A stretch of DNA of 64,000 bases. Source: Zingiber officinale (lineage: Eukaryota; Streptophyta; Magnoliopsida; Zingiberales; Zingiberaceae). The notes beneath the pieces are model-generated. The model did no database searches and was not told the DNA's origin. It was given only the letters and a program-made list of their open reading frames with translations. The stretch is from NCBI RefSeq assembly GCF_018446385.1, contig NC_055990.1, positions 139,016,996-139,080,995 on the forward strand. The letters are read 5' to 3'. Shown piece after piece: positions 57,000-64,000 of the stretch. The first letter of the stretch is position 1; each line of letters opens with the position of its first letter. A program made the translations under genes and the position numbers.

Positions 57000-58195
57000 G
57001 ATTGGAGAGCGCCAATGATAAGTTTTCTCCAACAAGGAATTACACCAACCAACCCTGAAGAAGCACGTCTGCTCAAGAGACAGGCCCACGCTTATGTTAT
57101 GATTGGAGATCAACTGTACAAGAGGTCATTTTCCAGACCCCTGCTCAAGTGTCTGAATACGGAAGAAGCAGATCACACACTGCGCGAGATACATTTGGGA
57201 TGTTGTGGCAATCATGCAGGCGGAAGAACGCTGGCACGGAAAGTGCTGCTGGCTAGGTATTTCTGGCCTACCCTACAAAGAGATGCCCAGAAGTTGGTGA
57301 ATACTTGTTTATCATGTTAAAAGCATCAGAACTTGACGCACCGACCCACTGAGCTGCTGAAAACTTCTATAATTTCTTTTCCGTTTGATCAATGGGGTAT
57401 GGATATAGTAGGGCATTTCCCAATGGCCACGGGTCAAAGACGCTTCTTATTGGTAGCAGTAGATTACTTCTCCAAGTGGGTAGAAGCTGAAGCTCTGGCC
57501 AGAATTACAAAGGAGGCTGTGATTCAGTTCCTGTGGAAGAATATTTTTTGCAGGTTTGGCCTACCTCATAAATTAGTGTCAGATAATGGAAGGCAATTTC
57601 AAGGACACGAGATATAGACTTAGTGTAGGGGGTTCAGTATAACTCAAGCCTTTACTTCGGTAGCTCATCCTCAGAGCAATGGTCAGACAGAAGTAGTCAA
57701 TTGAGAAATAGTGCGCGAGCTTAAAGTCAAGCTGGACCATATAGGAGGCAGTTGGGTGGACGAGCTGCCGAACATTCTGTGGGCTTATCGTACGACACCC
57801 CGAGAAAGTACAGGTTTGACGTCTTTCCACTTAGTTTATGGTAACGAAGCAGTGGTGCCTCTAGAGGTCATGGTGTCGTCCGCTAGAAGAATGCTATATG
57901 ACGAAGGGAACACCGAGCGACGATTGGCCGAGCTGGATTTCATCAGTGAAGTTCGTGAACAAACAACTGCTCGATTGGAAGCTTACAGACAGAGGATGAG
58001 ACAGAACTATAACAGAAGAGTAATCCCGCGGTTCTTCTGGGAAGGAGACCTAGTCTGGAAGCAAGTGAAGCCCGCAGGGGATGTAACAAAGTTGGCGCTT
58101 CAATCGGACAGACCGTATAAGGTCATCAAGAAATTAGCATCAGGGGCCTATTATTTGCAGGACGCTCAAGGAAGGAGGCTAGACCGACCTTGAGT
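57000..58195 (+). pseudogene. Integrase of the Tat-lineage element (fossil)
   Basis: An HHCC-type zinc-binding part (HLGCCGNHAGGRTL...CLSC) is followed by a core with the first two acidic positions of the DDE triad (QWGMDIVGHFP, LVSDNGRQF). The C-terminal part ends in LVWKQVKPAG...SDRPYKVIKKLASGAYYLQ. Broken. Confidence 0.85.
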
Positions 58196-58372
58196 GTTAA
58201 TTACTTACAGCCCTACCGAGTTTAGAAGAGCTGACCTAGAAAGTGTAAGTTAGGTCAGACAAGTGACACAGGAATAGCAAGACAGCCAAGTAAAAACTTA
58301 AAGATATATATGTACATTCAAAGGAATGAGAAAAGAGTCCAGTTGCTCGTTCATACAAACAGTTGGTACAAA

Positions 58373-60808
58373 TCATTTAAAGGGAGCAAAAATTTCATCT
58401 GGGAATCCTTGAATAATTTTGTCATGATCAAAAAAATCTGCAGGAGGAATGGAGTTTAAGAAATTCTGTGCATAAAGCTGCCGTATAACTCCAGCCGCTG
58501 TGTAAGGGACAGATGCAGAAAAGCGTGCTCCAGCCTGAGATAAAAACTCAGGAGATCTCAGATACAATTCTTGACTTCGAAGGCAGCGATCACTCTCTCC
58601 TTCTTGATAGACCGCCAGGGCAGTGGATATTCCCGTTAGAGCCGCCCGGGATTGGGATAGCTCTGCTCTCAGAGCCCTCAGTTCAGCTTCCTGAGTCTCT
58701 AGTTGAGCCGCCTGAACCTCCAATTTCTTGTTCCTCTCCTACAGAAGGGTTTCTTTGGACTGTATTTCCTGAGTCCGTTCGGCTAGTTGTTGCCGGTACC
58801 CTGCCTCAGCTGTGTTTTTCTCCTCTCTCAGAACTTTAAGCTCATCTTTGACTCGCACCAGGGATGTTTCCTGTCGCTTGGTTTGGTTGGTTAAGGCTTG
58901 GATTTCCGCTCGTAGTGCCTGACTAGCCTGGGCCGGGTCATTCAGTTGGAGCTCCAATTCAGAGACCTTCTCTTGGAGTTCTTTATTTTGATGATGGAGG
59001 TTGTGGAAAGATTGGTTCAGGGATAAGGATTCTACATGAGTCTGGATCAGAAGATATAACCTTTAGCTAAGACAAACTAATAATAGACGCGAAGTAAATA
59101 ATAGGCGTGATGTAGGGGGTACTTACTTTGGCCCAGGACTTAGAAAATCTTTCCATCTGGGCTAACAGCGACAAGCCATTCATAACTGCCAAGATGGCCT
59201 TTCCTCACCAGAGTGCGCGTGGGGGTATCATGTCTTAAAGCTAAGGTAGCTTTAGAAGGGATAGTAGTCTTGTAACGATAGCGGGCATAAGAAGAAGATT
59301 GAGAAGGACCGACGACCGGGCCAGGAGGAGCAGGAGGCGACATAGGAACATGTTCAGTTGGCGCCGTATTAGAAGGAGGGTCCCTTGGAGAACTAGTTTT
59401 TACATCAGGGGTAGGGACAGAGCGGGACGTTGCTGGTCTTCACTTATAGGGGTCGGAGGAGACCGCTGGAGGAACAGGAGGAGTGGAGGTGGAAGTGGTG
59501 CCAGGGCCGACCACAGTTGTAGAGGGGGGGGGGGACTTCGGTAGTAGGAGGAACAGGATTGAAAGCCTGGGTAGTCGGACCAGGTCCGCGACGCAGTCTG
59601 TGGAGCAAGGGTTGGCTGTCAGAGTCAGAACTATCAGAGCAAGGGTGACTCCGGGAAGAAGCTGGAGCACTGCTGCCCATAGTGCCCCGGCCAGAAGAAC
59701 CTCGACCTACGCGGTTGAGGGCTGAGCGGGCGCGTCTAGATCCCCGTGGGGCTCCTTGGAAGGCGGGTCTGGCCGAGCTACTAACTTGATCATAACCACG
59801 ACCCCGGCTCGGAGTGGCAGTCGATTGAGAAGGAGCGGCCGGTCGGAGAATAGTACTAGAGACAGATCGGGGAACAGAAGTCGGGAAGGCAGGACGGGAA
59901 GTAGGATGAGTAGCCGCTCTGACGGAGGTGGATCCGGGATGGGGAAGTAATCGCCTCTCCAAGATTGTCTGACCTCGTCGCAGTATTTCCAGATCACTGA
60001 TGGGAAAAGGCAGGATCTCTGATGCACGATTCAAAACTTCAGCTGTATACGCAAAAGCGAGGAGGGTCATTTCAACAGAGGAAAAAGAAAGTGAGAAGTC
60101 ATAGCAAATGCAAGCACAAACTTACCTAAGGAGTGCGGTGTTTCAGGAGAAGGGGGGCTCAGCCTGAAATAAGAAAGTAGGTCCTCGAATATCAGTCTCG
60201 TCAAATTCAAGCGCCAATCCTCCATTCGGTCGCAACCACACTAAATGAGAGGTCCATATGAAATTCTTCCAGGGCTGGAGTCAGGGGCAGCTCAGGTTGT
60301 CATTGTATGGGCCAGTTTACTTCATCGGGAAATTGGAGAAAGAAGAATTTTTTCCTCCAGTTGACACTCGAAGGAGGAAGAGGGGAGAAGAAAGCAGCAT
60401 GACTACGAGCTTGGAAATGAAAGAGGCCGTCAGCAAGCCGAGTAAGGGTGAAGAAGCAGTGAAAAAGGGGAGCCGACCAGGAGACTTCACAGACTTCGCA
60501 AAGTATTACAAAGCCACACAAAGTCCTTATATAATTGGGTGTTAGTTGACCTAAAGGGATCTTGAAGTAGCGGCACACTCCGGATAAAAAGGATGCAGAC
60601 GAAGGTCGGCCACAAATTGTTCTGTGAAGAAGGTACAATAGCCAGTCGGAGGATCGAAATACAAGTTTACACCAGTAGGGATGAGGGGACGAATGTTGGT
60701 AGGGATTTCGTAAGTATATCTTAGGTCATCCCAATCCAATTCAGCAAAAGTTGAAGCGCCAGGGAAATGGTTTGCTAATAGGGAAGACAAGGAAGGGGAA
60801 GAAGTCAT
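58373..60808 (-). pseudogene. Antisense coding module A of the Tat-lineage element (fossil)
   Basis: Read on the minus strand from MTSSPSLSSLLANHFPG (60808). The first part has IPTNIRPLIPTGVNLYF...LRLHPFYPE and later WRKKFFFLQFP, recalling the 'putative gypsy-type transposon' domain (PF04195-like, from memory). A Pro/Ser/Arg-rich middle (59444-60070) and a coiled coil (58739-58957) follow, then a closing TAAGVIRQLYAQNFLNSIPP. Splice-like GTAAG and CAG sites on the minus strand suggest introns, as reported for antisense ORFs of Tat relatives. Broken. Confidence 0.65.
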
Positions 60809-61560
60809 GATGAGGAGGATTACCCCCGGAAGGAGAAAGAGTAAGGGGAAAGGTGAAAGCGGGGAAAGAAAGGAATCGCGACAAAGTCTCAGGGGGAGTC
60901 AGTCGATAGGCGGCGATGGCAAATCATACGAGAAGGAAGGAAGAAGGAAGATACTTATAGGCATTGAAGAGGGAGGATATTTTCGTCAATCGATAGCGAA
61001 CGGCTAATACAGGGGCAGAGAAAAGGGGAAGGCCGTTTGATTTTCCTCGAAAATAGAGCCGTAGGGTATTACAGGAAAAGCAGTGGCTCGAGATACGAGG
61101 CGCTTCATAGGGCACCTGGAAGGAGGCAAAAAGGCGCATTCAGTGCAACTTTTCGCTAACAGCAGGACAAGAGGAGTCAAAGCAGTCAGCGGGATGGCGT
61201 GCAGATCAAATTATCAAGTCTTATGAAATAGGGTCTGCGTTTCACAAGTATAGCATGGGCAAAAAGCAGAGCCCATCTTTCGTCAGGTTCAAGCTCCCCG
61301 CAAAGGTAGCTCGGGTAGAGGCTCATAAAGAAGAAGCGGGCTTAGTATAAAAACAGTCATTGGGCAGAAGGGCAATAGGGCATATCAGAACAAACAATGA
61401 TAAGCAGATTAACAAAGGCCATCTAAAAAACAATAAGGAGATTTGCTAAGGCTGTAAAAACTCACTGCGAAAAAGGGCAAGTTATGGACATGGACGAAAC
61501 ACGCAAATAACACAGTACATCCATCCAGATAAAGAGAAACAGATAAGTCTATTCATCTTC
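60809..61560. other. Spacer between antisense modules
   Basis: GA-rich sequence without a recognised domain. It could hold the promoter of antisense module A. Confidence 0.4.
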
Positions 61561-61581
61561 AACACTACAGCATATGTCCCA

Positions 61582-64000
61582 TTAAGCAGCATCGTGGAGA
61601 AGGAGCACTGGTTCGGTAGGAACAAGTGGAGGGACTACGGGTTTGGTAAGCACAGTGGAAGGAGGAGCGGGACCAGTCGGTACATCAGAAGCAGCAGCAG
61701 GAAGGGTTTGGGCTGAAGCATCAAGGGAAGTCTGGTCTGTAGCAGTGGGGGGAGCCTCTAGAAGAAAAAGTCCATCATCTGCCTCGAAGGAAGGAAAAGT
61801 TTCAGGGGGCAATTCCCTTGACAGGCGAGCTGTGTCTAATAAAGTTGCAGGGGGCGCCGAGCGTAGAAAACCTTGCTCAAATGCCTGTCTGACCACACCA
61901 GCAGCCCCATAGCACAGCAACAAGGTCATCCAACTTCCCAACTTTCGAAGGAAGAAGGAAGAATAGACATAGGACAGCCTGTATATTCTCAGCCGCTCTG
62001 GTTCGCCAGCTCGGTACATATCCAAGTTGCTCTTATGGGTGGTAGCCTCAGCGCGGACTGCAGATAAGTCATTCTGGCCCTGAGTTATTGTTTCCTGGGC
62101 CTTCATGAGATCTGCCTGTAAAGACTGAAGAGTAGCCTGGCAGGTTTCCCATTGGGATTTCATGGTCGCTTCCTGGGCAGCGGAGGCACGAGCCTGAGCC
62201 TAAGCGTCGGCTAATCTCATTTGCAGAAGCTCCTGGCTTTGTTGCAATGATTTCAACTCAGCTGACTGGGAGATCAACTCTGCCTCTCTGCTTTCTAACT
62301 CAGCAACTGCCGCGCGACGGCGTTCAGTTTCAGAGGCCAACAGGGACTCACTTGTCTTTAAGGCCGCCTCCAATTTTTGTATCTTGTCAAAGGCAGCATG
62401 GGAGATGGCTGGGGCAGAAGTGGCAGACTCCCTAACGGCCCACAGGTAAGCATCCAGATCCCCGAGTAGGGGCTCATGAGGAACTAAGGAAGCTATCGGA
62501 GGCTCTAGTTCTTTGAGGCGGGCCTTAAGTGCCACATTTTCTCGCTGTAGCTCGGCTGCATGTTGAACGACACTCAAGCCCACGGAACAGGTCTGCAAAC
62601 AACCATAGGAAGGGAAAAAGGTCACAAATACATATTAACAATTAAGAGGAGAAAAGGAGCTTATCGATACTAGGCAACGGGCAACCTGGTCAAGACCCTC
62701 TACAGGAGGGCTGCTCCTCCAAAGTTGGCAGTTGGCAGATCGCCAGGAGATGGCCAAGTCTCCGTGTAAGTCAACCCTACCAAGGATGGAAGATGTGGCA
62801 GTAGTAGATACATGGGCAAGATCGATCTCTGAAGGAAGTCTCCAGGAGGCTTCGAAGGCGAGTTCCGGGGGAGGCAATTCTTGGGTCGGTGCAGCAGAGC
62901 ATGTAGGCATAGCAGGAGGGGAAGCTAAGGGAGTCATCGAGCCCCTTGACTGGTCTTCAGAAGCGGCCGAAGGCTGGTCAGGTAATAGACTATGGATCGA
63001 CGCTGGAACTATTACGTCCAGTGGCTGAGCTGCGATTTCCAGTTCGGAGTCCCTCTCCTGGGGAAAACTTATATCCAAGGACCGAGAATGAGAAGAGATA
63101 ACAGCCACCCGCTGACGGCGACGGGGGAGGTGGAGATGTTGGAGTGGCAGGTGTCACCCTTTTGCTCTTGCGCACCAGGCGCAATTTCATAGAGGGAGGG
63201 GGAGTAGGCGCTCGTTCTGTCGGAGGTGGCTCAGTCGAAGGTCGATCAGAGGAGGGGATCTGGGTTGGCTCTGTAGGTCCATGGGCGAGCGGCGCAGCAG
63301 GTGTTGGGGTGGTTGCAGGATCGGAGGTTTAAGGTTGGGTTGGTAGTAGACCGGTGGAAGCAGAGGGGTCAGAAGATAGGCCTTGCGTCAACTCTTCATT
63401 AAGAGCCTGCAGAACGGCAATCGATGGTTGTTCCTGGCTGGAAAAGGAGCAAAGTATGGCGGCCACTACAGAATTAAAAGGGAAAAAGCACCTCAATTAG
63501 TGAAGAACTTCAAAGAAGAAGCAGTAGCTTACCAAAGGGAGCACCGATTTCTGCAAAAATAGGGCTGAGACCAAAAGAGTATAGAATGTCTTCCATCATT
63601 AACACAGACAAGCGAACAATAACGCCGGTGAGCTTGGCCGAGGCCTCAGAGCAGACAGGTTCATGAGCATGTGAAGGGAAGTTAGGAGGAAGACTGGAGC
63701 GCCATTGGGAAAACCCGACTAAGGGGAAAGGAAGCTTAAGGAAGAAAAAGCGAGATTTCCAGCCCTTATTAGAGGAGGGCAGGTCATTAAAAAATTTATA
63801 GCCCGGTTTGGCTTGAACGTTGAATACCCCTGGCTCGGCGCGCCTGAAAGAGTAGAAATGGTGGAACAGCTGAACGGTTAAGGGAATTTGATATATGCGA
63901 CATAAGATGACAGTGCCGCATACGGCTCAGAATACGTTAGAGGCAAACTGAGAGATACTAATACCGAAGTACTGACTCAACTCAGAAAGAAAAGGGTGTA
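61582..64000 (-). pseudogene. Antisense coding module B of the Tat-lineage element (fossil, runs off the window)
   Basis: On the minus strand the order repeats that of module A. First comes a PF04195-like part near 63990-63550 (PGYKFFNDLPSSNKGWKSRF), then a Pro/Ser-rich middle (62635-63190), a coiled coil (62200-62625 and 62163 onward, LQADLMKAQETITQGQNDLS) and a closing YGAAGVVRQAFEQGFLRSAP similar to the end of module A. A GTAAG donor and TAG acceptor frame a likely intron near 63465-63535. Broken. Confidence 0.62.

Larger units (their letters stand above)
51781..64000 (+). mobile_element. Tat-lineage Ty3/gypsy element with antisense coding region (3' end outside window)
   Basis: The 5' LTR (51781-52965) is followed by a leader 'gcgccgtctgtgggaaac' and, in order, gag, protease, RT, RNase H, a second RNase H and integrase. 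The order, and the second RNase H after the first, are diagnostic of the Tat clade (Ogre/Retand/Grande relatives). Beyond integrase, 5.8 kb read on the minus strand as coiled-coil and proline-rich proteins, as known for several Tat elements. It is broken in at least half a dozen places but much better kept than the copy at 10267. Confidence 0.9.

Overview
This is a plant nuclear window, very probably from a monocot. The host genes are typical land-plant genes (PR-1, DUF538, the chloroplast NDH subunit PNSL3, a class III peroxidase). Two of them are intronless and strongly GC-rich at third positions, as in grasses and Zingiberales, while the spacers are very AT-rich. The LTR families resemble repeats I associate with the ginger family, but the species cannot be fixed from the sequence alone.

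Layout. Positions 1-9350 are a small gene island: PR-1-like (1999-2490, +), DUF538 (5010-5543, +), PNSL3 (7499-6558, -, three exons) and a class III peroxidase (8208-9350, +, three exons). PNSL3 and the peroxidase are head to head. tRNA-type SINEs and AT-rich tandem repeats sit between the genes.

From about 10267 to 46620 lies a deep nest of transposons whose order can be read from target-site duplications (TSDs). A Tat-like Ty3/gypsy fragment (10267-11634) is followed by a Ty1/copia element whose 5' LTR starts at 11635 and ends only at 45448. That single LTR was opened three times: by a CACTA element (11669-15398, TSD cta), by an Athila-type gypsy element (16464-36610, TSD gaaag) and by a gag-only copia element (36769-45316, TSD aatcc). 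The Athila element was itself hit by a SINE (TSD 17 bp), by two solo LTRs of one family (TSDs gtttt and ggtcg) and by a second CACTA element (26662-32635, TSD tat).

The second CACTA element is the most striking object. It carries pieces of at least six unrelated host genes, all in the same orientation and several with splice sites still in place: a sugar-phosphate/nucleotide-sugar translocator, a roughly 50-residue conserved small protein, a MYB-CC factor, APS reductase, LARP1 and an ALMT channel.

Positions 46600-51780 hold low-complexity and tandemly repeated DNA, including a hierarchical 30-bp minisatellite and a block of about 490 bp present three times with TA and ATT microsatellites. 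From 51781 to the right edge is a second, better preserved Tat-lineage gypsy element (LTR, gag, protease, RT, two RNase H domains, integrase), followed by a long antisense coding region that appears to be present twice. Its 3' LTR lies outside the window. All LTR elements look broken and non-functional.

A cross-cutting pattern is that three different LTR families each carry a dense array of their own short palindromes just upstream of the LTR TATA box. Two of them carry the same palindromes again in their interior.
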